A stretch of 50,723 nt of DNA from Pseudomonas putida W15Oct28 (lineage in GTDB: Bacteria; Pseudomonadota; Gammaproteobacteria; Pseudomonadales; Pseudomonadaceae): assembly GCF_000708715.2 (NCBI RefSeq), contig NZ_JENB01000036.1, forward strand, positions 1 through 50,723. The letters are read 5' to 3'. Of this stretch, positions 7,449 to 15,582 are shown one piece after another. The translations under genes were made by a program, and so were the position numbers. The notes under the pieces are model-generated. The model was not told where the DNA came from. It made no database searches and saw only the letters and a program-made list of their open reading frames with translations. Positions within the stretch are counted from its first letter, which is position 1. The number at the start of each line of letters is the position of its first letter.

Positions 7449-8762
7449 TCAAAATTCCTGTTGATGGTGTGTGTTGGGCTGTTTGCGCGGCGTAGGGGTA
7501 AAGCTGAGCTTGCCGTCGAGCACGTTCTGCGCGCGCTCCAGGTCAATGTCCTTTTCCCAGCGGGCGATGGCCACGGTGGCCACGCAGTTGCCAATCAGGT
7601 TGGTCAACGCCCGGCCGATGCCCATGAACCAGTCCACCGCCAGCACCAGCACCAGGCCCACCACCGGAATCGCCGGCACGGCAGTCAGGGTGGCGGCGAG
7701 GATCACCAGCGCCGAGCCTGGGATGCCGTGAGCCCCCTTGGAAGTCACCAGCGACACCAGCAGGATGGTCAGCAGGTCGGTCATTTCCAGCGGCGTGCCG
7801 GTGGCGTTGGCGATGAACACGATGGCCAGGGTCAGGTAGATGGAGAAGCCGTCGAGGTTGAACGAGTAGCCGGTGGGGATGACCAGGCCGACCGTGGAGC
7901 TGCCGATGCCCAGGTGTTCCAGCTTGCGCATGATCTGTGGCAGCACGGCGTCGGAAGACGCGGTGCCAAGGACGATGGTCAGCTCTTCACGCAGGTACTT
8001 GATCAGCGGCAACAGCTTCAGGCCCGACAGGCGCATCACCGTCCCCAGCACGATCAGCACGAAGCCGGCGCAGGTCAGGTAGAACAGTGCCACCAAACCG
8101 CCCAGGTGCTGCAGCGATTCCAGGCCGTACTTGCTGGTGGTGAAGGCGATGGCGCCGAACACGCCGATGGGCGCCAGGCGCACGATCATGCCCATGATGC
8201 GGAAGATCACGTGGCTCAGTTCGTTGATCAGCCGCGAGATACCGGCGGCCGAATCACCAACCAGGTTCAGTGCGCTACCGAACAGCACCGAGAACAGCAG
8301 TACCTGAAGAATGTTGTTGTCGGCAAAGGCACCCACCACTGAGGTGGGGATCAGGTCCATGAAGAACGCCGTGGCGCCATGGATATGCTGGCCGCGCTCG
8401 GCCAGGCCGTTGGCATCGGCGCTGGACAACTGGTCCAGATGGATGTTGGCACCGCTGCCGATGCCACTGCTGAAGGCGAACACCAGGCCGATCACCAGCG
8501 CCAGGGTGGTCAGCACTTCAAAGTAGATCACCGACTTCAGGCCGATGCGCCCGACCTTTTTCAGGTCGCCCGCGCCCGAGATACCGCTGACCACCACGCA
8601 GAACACGATCAGGCCGATGAGCATCTTGATCAGCTTGATGAAGCCGTCGCCTAGGGGTTTGAGTTGCAGGGAAACTTCGGGAAAACTGAGACCGCAGGCG
8701 ATGCCGAGGGCAAGGCCAAGCACGACTTGCAGGAATATCGAACGCGAGCACCATTTGAGCAT
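7449..8762 (-). CDS. Dicarboxylate/amino acid:cation symporter, DctA/GltP family
   Basis: A 437-residue inner-membrane symporter of the DAACS family, which imports C4-dicarboxylates or acidic amino acids with protons or sodium. Eight membrane helices and two re-entrant hairpins are expected. The family signatures are present: KMLIGLIVFCVVVSGI near residues 45-60, and the conserved substrate region with GTASSDAVLPQIMRKLE then GYSFNLDG around residues 265-310. The start was taken at the ATG at 8762; the 14 extra codons of the longer GTG frame are not typical of the family. Two FadR-type regulators follow on the same strand. It is somewhat divergent from a standard DctA, so other organic acids are possible. 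Two GntR-type palindromes lie 70-160 bp upstream. Confidence 0.88.
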   Translation of the reverse strand: MLKWCSRSIFLQVVLGLALGIACGLSFPEVSLQLKPLGDGFIKLIKMLIGLIVFCVVVSGISGAGDLKKVGRIGLKSVIYFEVLTTLALVIGLVFAFSSGIGSGANIHLDQLSSADANGLAERGQHIHGATAFFMDLIPTSVVGAFADNNILQVLLFSVLFGSALNLVGDSAAGISRLINELSHVIFRIMGMIVRLAPIGVFGAIAFTTSKYGLESLQHLGGLVALFYLTCAGFVLIVLGTVMRLSGLKLLPLIKYLREELTIVLGTASSDAVLPQIMRKLEHLGIGSSTVGLVIPTGYSFNLDGFSIYLTLAIVFIANATGTPLEMTDLLTILLVSLVTSKGAHGIPGSALVILAATLTAVPAIPVVGLVLVLAVDWFMGIGRALTNLIGNCVATVAIARWEKDIDLERAQNVLDGKLSFTPTPRKQPNTHHQQEF

Positions 8763-8832
8763 GGAGGGAGTCTCTGATCGGTGTCCTTGCTTCGGTAGCC
8801 GCACGGGGCGAAAGAGCGCAGGACTTAATTAT

Positions 8833-8847
8833 TGTGGTCTTACCGGT
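8833..8847. promoter_or_regulatory. FadR/GntR-type operator candidate 1
   Basis: The site TGTGGTCTTACCGGT contains TGGT-CTT-ACCG, one mismatch from the TNGTNNNACNA consensus of FadR-subfamily GntR proteins. It lies about 70 bp upstream of the symporter start codon. Confidence 0.5.
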
Positions 8848-8908
8848 TTGTTCAGCGCGAAGCCATAAAAGCGCGAAAAAACCTAGATTGCAAGGGTTTT
8901 TGGCCTTA

Positions 8909-8921
8909 CCGGTCTGACCAG
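8909..8921. promoter_or_regulatory. FadR/GntR-type operator candidate 2
   Basis: CCGGTCTGACCAG is an almost perfect palindrome around a central T and matches TNGTNNNACNA with one mismatch. It is about 75 bp from site 1, roughly seven helical turns, in the same symporter promoter region. Confidence 0.5.
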
Positions 8922-9219
8922 TTGTGGGGCATTTTGGCTTCCCAGGCTCTAATTCGGTGCGTGCCACGAATGGGGCTCGTACGAATTTGTGCAGGACTTG
9001 GCCGTTGCCTGAAACACATCTGCAATCAGCTTGCCAAGCGCTGTAGCGAGCTTTGAATCATGAATAACTCCATGATCCGTAAGGTTTATTTGCTTTATAC
9101 GGCGGGACTCGTAGAATCCGCGCCTGACCAGGCAGTCACCTAGCGAGCGTTTGCGGGCTTATTCATCCCGAAAACGCTCCGCAGCGGACGCCTGGCACCC
9201 CCATGAATGGAGTCTCATC
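8922..9219. other. Intergenic stretch before the aerotaxis gene
   Basis: The space between the symporter start (8762) and the aerotaxis start (9220) is 457 bp. Besides the two GntR-type sites it holds a small inverted repeat ATCATG-N8-CATGAT (9057-9076), and an AT-richer stretch with TTTATAC near 9095 that could belong to the aerotaxis promoter. No open frame with a ribosome site and no recognisable sigma-28 consensus was found. Confidence 0.4.
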
Positions 9220-10785
9220 GTGCGTCTCAACCTGCCGGTAACCCCGGTCGAGCAACGTTTTCCCTCTGGCCAGCGGCTGATTTCCGCTACCGATACCACT
9301 AGCCTGATCACCTATTGCAACCCGGAATTCGCCGCCATCAGCGGCTATAGCCAGGCTGAATTGATCGGCAGCCCGCACAACCTGGTGCGCCACCCGGACA
9401 TGCCGCCGGCGGTGTACGCGCTGATGTGGCGCTACCTGAAGGCTGGCAAGAGCTGGATGGGCATCGTCAAGAACCGCTGCCGTAACGGCGACTATTACTG
9501 GGTCAATGCCTACGTCACGCCTATCCTCGAAGGCGGGCGGGTGGTCGGCTATGAGTCGGTACGGGTGTGCCCTACGCGTGAGCAGGTGGCACGCGCCGAA
9601 GCTTTGTATGCGCGGATGCGTACCGGCCAGGCGGCACTGTCGGCGTCGCGCCGGCTGACCATGCTGGCGCAGGCCTTGGCCCTGCCCCTGGCCGGTGGGC
9701 TGCTGGCGCTGGGCGCCAACCAGCTGTGGCCTGGCCTGGTGGGGCAGGGGCTGACCGTGGGTTTGTTCATGGCCTATGGCCTATGGGTACGCAACGCCCT
9801 CGGGCGCCAGATGCAGCAGGTGGTCGAGGGTGCCGAAGGTACCTTCGCCGACCCGGTCGCGGCGTTGACCTACAGCGACCTGCCTGGCGCTGCCGGGCAA
9901 CTGCAACTGATGCTGATCAGCGAAGAGGCACGGCTGAAAACCGCGTTGACGCGCTTGAGCGACCTGGCCGGGCAAATGGCCGTGGCGGCCCACGATGCCG
10001 GGCAGCTGTCACGCAGCACCGAGGCAGCGTTGTTGGAGCAGCGCGCAGAAACCGACCTGAGTGCTACGGCGATGAACCAGATGGCGGCCTCCATCGGTGA
10101 AGTGGCCAACCACGTGCAGTTGACTGCCGCCGAAGCCCACACGGCTCACCAGCTGGCCGAACAGGGTAGCCAGGTGGCCGATGCCAGTGGCGCGGCCATT
10201 CGCACCTTGGCCAGTACGGTGACTCAGATCAACCAGGCGGTCAGCCACCTGGCCGGTCAGACCGGTGCCATCGCCGAGGCGGCCGGGATGATCCGCGGTA
10301 TTGCCGAGCAGACCAACCTGCTGGCCCTCAACGCAGCCATTGAAGCCGCGCGTGCGGGCGAGCAGGGCCGTGGTTTTGCCGTGGTCGCCGATGAGGTGCG
10401 CGCACTGGCTGACAAGACTCGCCAGTCGACCCTGCACATCCAGGCCATCATCGACACCCTGCGCAGTGGCGCCGAGGAAGCCGTGGCAATTGCCAGCCAG
10501 GGCATCACGGGCGCCGAGCAGGGCGTTGCCCAGGTACAGGAAGCCCGCCAGGCACTGCATGGCATTCGTGATGCGGTGCAGCGTATCAGTGACATGAGCC
10601 AGCAGATGGCCACCGCCTCGCAGCAGCAGTCGGCGGTGGCTGAAGACGTTTCGCGGCAGATCAATGGCGTGGCCGGCATTGCCCAGCACAGCGCCCACAG
10701 TGCCAACGCCGCCGCCTCGCGCGGCGCCGAGCTGGAACAGGTGTGCGCCGGGTTGCGCGCCCTGGTGGAGCGCTTCAACCGCTGA
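9220..10785 (+). CDS. aer-2: Aerotaxis receptor, PAS plus methyl-accepting domain (Aer-2-like)
   Basis: A 521-residue energy or oxygen taxis transducer. An N-terminal PAS domain (about residues 15-120), which in Aer proteins binds FAD, includes TYCNPEFAAISGY and the Aer hallmark NLVRHPDMP. A hydrophobic hairpin follows (about 150-190), with no periplasmic sensor. The methyl-accepting signalling domain has the tip EQTNLLALNAAIEAARAGEQ and ends near residue 520. It reports the redox state of the respiratory chain to CheA/CheW. The GTG at 9220 is preceded by GGAG and gives the usual Aer length; the longer frame adds 23 unrelated residues. Length and neighbourhood match Aer-2 of P. putida (recalled as PP_2257). 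In KT2440 this gene is followed by a GGDEF/EAL partner, which is absent here. Confidence 0.88.
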   Translation: MRLNLPVTPVEQRFPSGQRLISATDTTSLITYCNPEFAAISGYSQAELIGSPHNLVRHPDMPPAVYALMWRYLKAGKSWMGIVKNRCRNGDYYWVNAYVTPILEGGRVVGYESVRVCPTREQVARAEALYARMRTGQAALSASRRLTMLAQALALPLAGGLLALGANQLWPGLVGQGLTVGLFMAYGLWVRNALGRQMQQVVEGAEGTFADPVAALTYSDLPGAAGQLQLMLISEEARLKTALTRLSDLAGQMAVAAHDAGQLSRSTEAALLEQRAETDLSATAMNQMAASIGEVANHVQLTAAEAHTAHQLAEQGSQVADASGAAIRTLASTVTQINQAVSHLAGQTGAIAEAAGMIRGIAEQTNLLALNAAIEAARAGEQGRGFAVVADEVRALADKTRQSTLHIQAIIDTLRSGAEEAVAIASQGITGAEQGVAQVQEARQALHGIRDAVQRISDMSQQMATASQQQSAVAEDVSRQINGVAGIAQHSAHSANAAASRGAELEQVCAGLRALVERFNR

Positions 10786-10797
10786 AGGGATGCAAAT

Positions 10798-13700
10798 TTA
10801 TCGGGCGGCGCCGAGCGTGCTGGCCATGGCCTCGGTCAGGCTGCGCAGCAACGCCTGTTCCGCCGCCCTGCGGGTGCTGAGCAGCAGGGCGCTGGCCCGT
10901 TGGTAAATGGCGCTTTCATCGGCGTGGCGCCCGGACACCAGGTCGACCCGCTGCACCGCGCCGTTGCGCCGCCAATGCAGGCCCTCGATGTGGCCCAGTT
11001 CCCGCTCCAGCGCATCGATGTAGGCTGCCGGTACGCTGGGCCCGGTGTAGTCCCCTGGGTTCTCCGTGGCTTCGGTCAGTTCGCTGTGGTACTCGCTCGC
11101 GGCGTCCCAGTCCCTGGCCAGCGCGTCGAATTCATCAGCACGAAGCCGGCGCAACCAACGCTGCCAGAACGGCTGGTCGCAGGCCCATTGGCTGAACAGG
11201 GCGGGGTTTACCTCGGCCCTCACGGCAGCACCCAGGCGGTTCACGGTCGCGGGGCTCAGGCGGGCGAGATAGTCGAACAGGATCTGCTGCGGTTGGGGTG
11301 GCAGCCCTAGCGCGTCGCGCAGTTGCATGCGCGCATGCAGGGCCATTTCGATTTCGTCTATGTGGTAGTTCGGTTCGATCAGTGCTGCATCGCCGAGGTC
11401 GTCGTCGGCATCCAGAGGCGGTGCGGCTTCTCGTGCTGCAGCGTCTGGTGCTTCTGCCAATGCCCGGCGCCTGGCCACGCGGGCGTTGTACAGGGCGCCC
11501 ACACGCTCGTCGAGGCGCTGCTGGCGCAGCAGCCCGGCGGCACTGTGCAGCGCAACGTGTTCGCTCCGCGCATCGGGCGCTGCGTTATTGACCGCGTCCC
11601 ACAGCATGACATCGGTTTCGATCTGCTGGAACAGCAGGCTGGCCTGGTCGACACAGCCCTCGGTGGCGTGGTGGATCGCCTCCATGACCTGCTCGTGCAG
11701 TTGCGCACGGCCCCATCCGCCGCTGTCCGCCTCGCCCGGGGTGGCGCTCAGCGTGCGCAGGACATGCTGCATGCGGGCCCGCATCTGGGTTGGCTGGCTC
11801 AGGTAGTCCGCTGTTCGGGTCAGCCGTTCGAACAGCAGGTACAGCGGCTGCCAGGACGGCTCGTTGGCGGTCAGTGCCTGGTGCTCCAGCAGTTCGTCAG
11901 GCCAGTCGATGTGCCAAGGCTCTTCGGCATCGCCGACGCTGATCGCGGGCAGTCCGGCATCGGCCAGCCGCAGTTGGGCCTGCTCGCTGAACGGATTATT
12001 GTCGAAGTCGAAAAGGGCTCGCGGTTCGCCTGCGCGCACTGCCTCGGCGAAGGCGCTGCCGTGCAGGTCGGGTACCTCGGTGAGCTGGTTTTCGCTGAGG
12101 TCCAGGCTCAGCAGTTGCAAGGGGCGCTGGTTCAGCAGTTCGGTGAGGCCCGCGGGCCAATGGCCGATGCCGGTTTGTTGCAGGTCCAGTGCCTGCAACT
12201 GGTGCCATCCGCTGACATCGGGTGCAAGGTCCAGCGGGTTTTCACTGATGAACAGGGTGTGCAGGTGGTTCAGCCGGGCGAGGGCGGCCCGGCTTTGCTC
12301 GGTCAGGGTGGTGTCGTTCCCGGCCATGCTCAGGTCGACCAGTGATGGCCAGCGCTCCAATGCCAGGAAGTGCTCTGCGGCCAGGTTCAGCCCATTGCTG
12401 TCGATAGCCAGGGACGCCAGTGACGGCAGGTTCGCCAGCCGGTCCAGCGCAGCGACTGGCAGTGCCGCAAGCGCATTGCCCAGATTCAGACGCACGAGGT
12501 TGCTGCGCCCTTCCAGCAGATCGAGGGTAGCGTTATCGGTCAGGTCCAGGCCGTTGCCCGACATATCCAGGCTTAGCAGTTCCTCCATCTGCCCGATCGA
12601 GGGCGGGATGTATTCAAGCATGTTGCCCTCCAGGTCCAGGGCCCGCAGGTTGGAGAACCTGCCGAGGAAGCTGTCCAGGCTGGCGTGCGATGATTCAGAC
12701 AAGCCGGTAAGGCTCAACTGGCGTACATGAGCCATTGATGCAGGCAGGGTGGGCAACGCACCGAGGTTGCGGCCATCGAGGTCGAGAATCACGTATTCGA
12801 TGCTGCTGGCGGGGTTGGTCGACTCCCTGCGCCAGGCCATGCGCAGGCGCCTGGCTGCCTCGATGCGCACTGCGCGTTGTGCGACGAGCGTGCCGCCGCT
12901 GCTGACATGAGGGCTGTGAATCCACAACTGCAGGCTGCTTTCCAGCTGCATGTATTCGCCTCTGAGGCGCTCAAGCAATGCGCCAAACGGTTGTACCCCG
13001 GCTTCCTGGAGCAGGCGTTGGCGCAGGATCAGGCGTGCTTGCGGCTCGGTGGAAGGGAACAAGCGGTTGAACAGTTCATCGTCGGTAAACCACCCTTGGC
13101 CGCGCCCGCTCAAGGGGTAGCCGATCTGGCCACCGGGCAGCCTTCGTGGCAAGCGGTACCAGGGGCGCACCGGTTGCATGCCCAAGTACCGCGCCGTGGT
13201 GGCGCGGTCGCTGACGAGCTTGTCGAACAGCGCATGGTTGAGCCTGTCGGGCTCATGGATCTGCAAGCCGAGGGAGGTTCGTTCGCTGTCAGGCAAGGCA
13301 TTGAGGATCGCCTGGAAGATGTCGTCCCGGTTGGCCAGCGTTTCTCCCTGCTCACTGCGGGGCTCATACCCGTTTTCGGTACGTATGACGGTTTTTGCAG
13401 GCAGTGTTTCGTTGCCGCAGGCATGCAGCAGACGGCCGGGAGCTGAACCGTCCCTCAGTTCAATGCGTACCTCGCCCGTCCAGCCGGTCAGCTGTTCGAG
13501 TGCGCCGAATACCAAGGCGTCGCGATCTGCGACCGGGCCAACGGGCTGGTGCAAACGGGCAAGGGCACGGTTGATACGGGCCTCCCTCAGGTACAGGCGG
13601 GCGGTTTCGGCCAGGTGCATGGGCAGGCGCTGGGTACGTTGCATCTGTAGCAGGTCTGCGGGGCGTGCCTGGTCGAGTATCTCGGCTTGCGCCCTGGCAC

Positions 13701-15513
13701 TGAGTGAAGGGAAATCCCGTGCCAGCAGGTCGCCGTTGGTTGCGCGCATCGGAGGCGCAGGCACCAGGCCACCTAGCATTTCCAGGCTGTCGAGGAGCAA
13801 CGCAGGGGCGGGCTCGCGGTCGACCATTACCCGGCGCAGAATGGCTGCGTCGTACCCGCTGCATTGCAATGCGCGCTGCAGCGCAGCCTGCTCCATGCCC
13901 GTGGCGCGATGGGCCAGCCGCTCCAATAGCTGTGCGCGATCCCAGTGCAACGGTTGTTCATGGGCGAAAATCCATGGCCCAGGTTCCTGGCCCTGCAAAG
14001 CCGGCTTGAAGCGCTGCCTGGTGCCTGCGGCCAGGCGTTGACCGTGGAAGGGCGTGAGGTCGCCGTGCCACAACCGCGTGCCCACCTCGCTGTCGACCAA
14101 ATGCCAACCCTGCAATGGCCCGGCGGGTGCGTTCAAGCCCTCTACGGCGCCCAGGGCTGCGAACTGCACCAGGCTTTCGATCACGCCGAACAGGTGGGCG
14201 ATAGCCTCGTCGCTGTCTTGCTGGTTGGCAGCATGAACGCCTTCGAGGAACTCATCGACGATCTGGGCGCCACCCACCACCAGCATCAACTCGGCTAGGC
14301 CCGGTACAAAGAAACTGGCCATGTTCAGCACCGTCAGCCCGGTGCCCAGCCAACGTTCGAGGCGCTGCAGTTGCGCGCGTGCGTCGAGTTGATCGACCGG
14401 TACGGCGACACTGGCGGCATCGACGAACTTGCGCTCCACCAGGGTTCGCGCGCGCGACGCGAAGCAGTTGCCTGGCCATGGCGCCAAGGTCAACGGCAGC
14501 CTGACGTTCTTGTCGCGGGTTTCCTGCCAGATGTCGCGAGGCCCGGGAAAGGCACGCTTGAGCCAGCTGAACCGGTCACCTTTGTCCAGCACCGGTGTTG
14601 TCGCTAGCAGTTCGGCATAGGGGTAGTGTGGGTACAGGGTGTCTCGCAGGCGTTGCAGGAACCCGGCCTGCTCGGCCAGCGGTACGTGGCGGATGAAGAA
14701 AGTGCGGAAATCGTGATCGGCCAGCCGGTCGGTGAGGTCGGCTTTCAAAGCGCCCAGCGAGGCATGCTGGCGCAGTGCACCCTGCGGATCGCCCGGTAAA
14801 TACAGCAGGCAGGGCTCGTCGGCTTCAGGGGCCTGCAACTGGATGACCATAGGGCCATTTAACGGGGTGCCGAACAGGCTGACGAACTGGCACAGTACGT
14901 TTCGGCTGCCCTTTTCAGTGGTGATTTGCGCACCGTTGTCCAGAGCGGCCTGTGCCAGCGCCGCGCCGTGGCTGTCAATGTGGCCACGCAGTCGGGCCAT
15001 GGCCAGCTCGGCGCACAATGCGCTGTGGTCCTGGGTTTCGAGCAGGCTGCGAAATGCATCGTTATCGACGATGTCGCCCAGGTGGTAACGGTAGCGCTGG
15101 CCCAGGTCCAGGTTGCGAATGCCCTGTAACAGCGTCGCGGCATCCAGCTTCAGGGGGCTGAAGTCTGCGGCGAGCACCCTCACGGGGGTATCGGCTTCAG
15201 CATTCTGCAAGGCGGCTTCGAGCATCGACAGGCGCCTGGGGGGCGCTGCGCCGGTGAACACAACGTGTGCCTCAAGCAGTGTTGCCACTGGGGTGTCCGG
15301 GAACCAGCGTGCCAATGCTTGCGTCAGCAGGGGCTGGCAGAAGGCATCCACTGGCTGCAACGCTGCCAAGGCCTGTTTCAGGCGTTGTGTCTGGCGCTCG
15401 CTTTCGCGAATCAGCAGGGCCAGTTCGGCGCGCTGGGCCGGGCTGGCCTGGCGTAACCACTGCGGGATCTGACGCTGGACAAGGGCGAGATGGGAGTGGT
15501 GTGCATGTGTCAT
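10798..15513 (-). CDS. Giant LRR protein with DUF6543-like N-terminus and NEL-type E3 ligase-like C-terminus
   Basis: A 1,571-residue protein with three regions. Residues 1 to about 900 resemble the large N-terminal part (DUF6543, dermonecrotic-toxin-like) of Pseudomonas LRR proteins; it includes a hydrophobic pair of helices near 380-455 (TGLTVLNMASFFVPGLAELMLV) that could meet a membrane. Residues about 930-1155 hold around nine irregular leucine-rich repeats (for example LRALDLEGNMLEYIP). The C-terminal region carries EGCVDQ with Cys1287, matching the C-x-D active-site motif of NEL ubiquitin ligases (IpaH, SspH). No signal peptide is seen, so export would need a specialised system, and none is encoded nearby. 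The ATG at 15513 has AGGAG 6 bp upstream. It lies 69 bp downstream of the sigma-54 activator gene on the same strand and ends 12 bp from the convergent aerotaxis gene. Ligase activity and target are inferred. Confidence 0.8.
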   Translation of the reverse strand: MTHAHHSHLALVQRQIPQWLRQASPAQRAELALLIRESERQTQRLKQALAALQPVDAFCQPLLTQALARWFPDTPVATLLEAHVVFTGAAPPRRLSMLEAALQNAEADTPVRVLAADFSPLKLDAATLLQGIRNLDLGQRYRYHLGDIVDNDAFRSLLETQDHSALCAELAMARLRGHIDSHGAALAQAALDNGAQITTEKGSRNVLCQFVSLFGTPLNGPMVIQLQAPEADEPCLLYLPGDPQGALRQHASLGALKADLTDRLADHDFRTFFIRHVPLAEQAGFLQRLRDTLYPHYPYAELLATTPVLDKGDRFSWLKRAFPGPRDIWQETRDKNVRLPLTLAPWPGNCFASRARTLVERKFVDAASVAVPVDQLDARAQLQRLERWLGTGLTVLNMASFFVPGLAELMLVVGGAQIVDEFLEGVHAANQQDSDEAIAHLFGVIESLVQFAALGAVEGLNAPAGPLQGWHLVDSEVGTRLWHGDLTPFHGQRLAAGTRQRFKPALQGQEPGPWIFAHEQPLHWDRAQLLERLAHRATGMEQAALQRALQCSGYDAAILRRVMVDREPAPALLLDSLEMLGGLVPAPPMRATNGDLLARDFPSLSARAQAEILDQARPADLLQMQRTQRLPMHLAETARLYLREARINRALARLHQPVGPVADRDALVFGALEQLTGWTGEVRIELRDGSAPGRLLHACGNETLPAKTVIRTENGYEPRSEQGETLANRDDIFQAILNALPDSERTSLGLQIHEPDRLNHALFDKLVSDRATTARYLGMQPVRPWYRLPRRLPGGQIGYPLSGRGQGWFTDDELFNRLFPSTEPQARLILRQRLLQEAGVQPFGALLERLRGEYMQLESSLQLWIHSPHVSSGGTLVAQRAVRIEAARRLRMAWRRESTNPASSIEYVILDLDGRNLGALPTLPASMAHVRQLSLTGLSESSHASLDSFLGRFSNLRALDLEGNMLEYIPPSIGQMEELLSLDMSGNGLDLTDNATLDLLEGRSNLVRLNLGNALAALPVAALDRLANLPSLASLAIDSNGLNLAAEHFLALERWPSLVDLSMAGNDTTLTEQSRAALARLNHLHTLFISENPLDLAPDVSGWHQLQALDLQQTGIGHWPAGLTELLNQRPLQLLSLDLSENQLTEVPDLHGSAFAEAVRAGEPRALFDFDNNPFSEQAQLRLADAGLPAISVGDAEEPWHIDWPDELLEHQALTANEPSWQPLYLLFERLTRTADYLSQPTQMRARMQHVLRTLSATPGEADSGGWGRAQLHEQVMEAIHHATEGCVDQASLLFQQIETDVMLWDAVNNAAPDARSEHVALHSAAGLLRQQRLDERVGALYNARVARRRALAEAPDAAAREAAPPLDADDDLGDAALIEPNYHIDEIEMALHARMQLRDALGLPPQPQQILFDYLARLSPATVNRLGAAVRAEVNPALFSQWACDQPFWQRWLRRLRADEFDALARDWDAASEYHSELTEATENPGDYTGPSVPAAYIDALERELGHIEGLHWRRNGAVQRVDLVSGRHADESAIYQRASALLLSTRRAAEQALLRSLTEAMASTLGAAR

Positions 15514-15517
15514 CGAC

Positions 15518-15538
15518 GGCTCCTGCTGGAAGGGAGCC
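15518..15538 (-). promoter_or_regulatory. Hairpin sequestering the ribosome site of the LRR gene
   Basis: On the transcribed strand GGCTCC pairs with GGAGCC across a 9-nt loop, and the second arm is the Shine-Dalgarno of the LRR gene. A 6-bp GC-rich stem could reduce translation unless opened. Confidence 0.35.
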
Positions 15539-15582
15539 ACGAGCCTAGCGATGAGCGGTGCAGGCGGGCGGGTAGATAGACA

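Noticed and set aside
9057..9219. A sigma-28 (FliA) promoter for the aerotaxis gene
   Set aside because: TAAGGTTT near 9080 resembles a -35, but no GCCGATAA-like -10 follows at the right spacing, so it was not listed as a feature.
10798..15513. The LRR gene as part of a toxin-immunity pair
   Set aside because: There is no small gene on either side that could encode an immunity protein: the activator lies 69 bp upstream and the aerotaxis gene 12 bp downstream.
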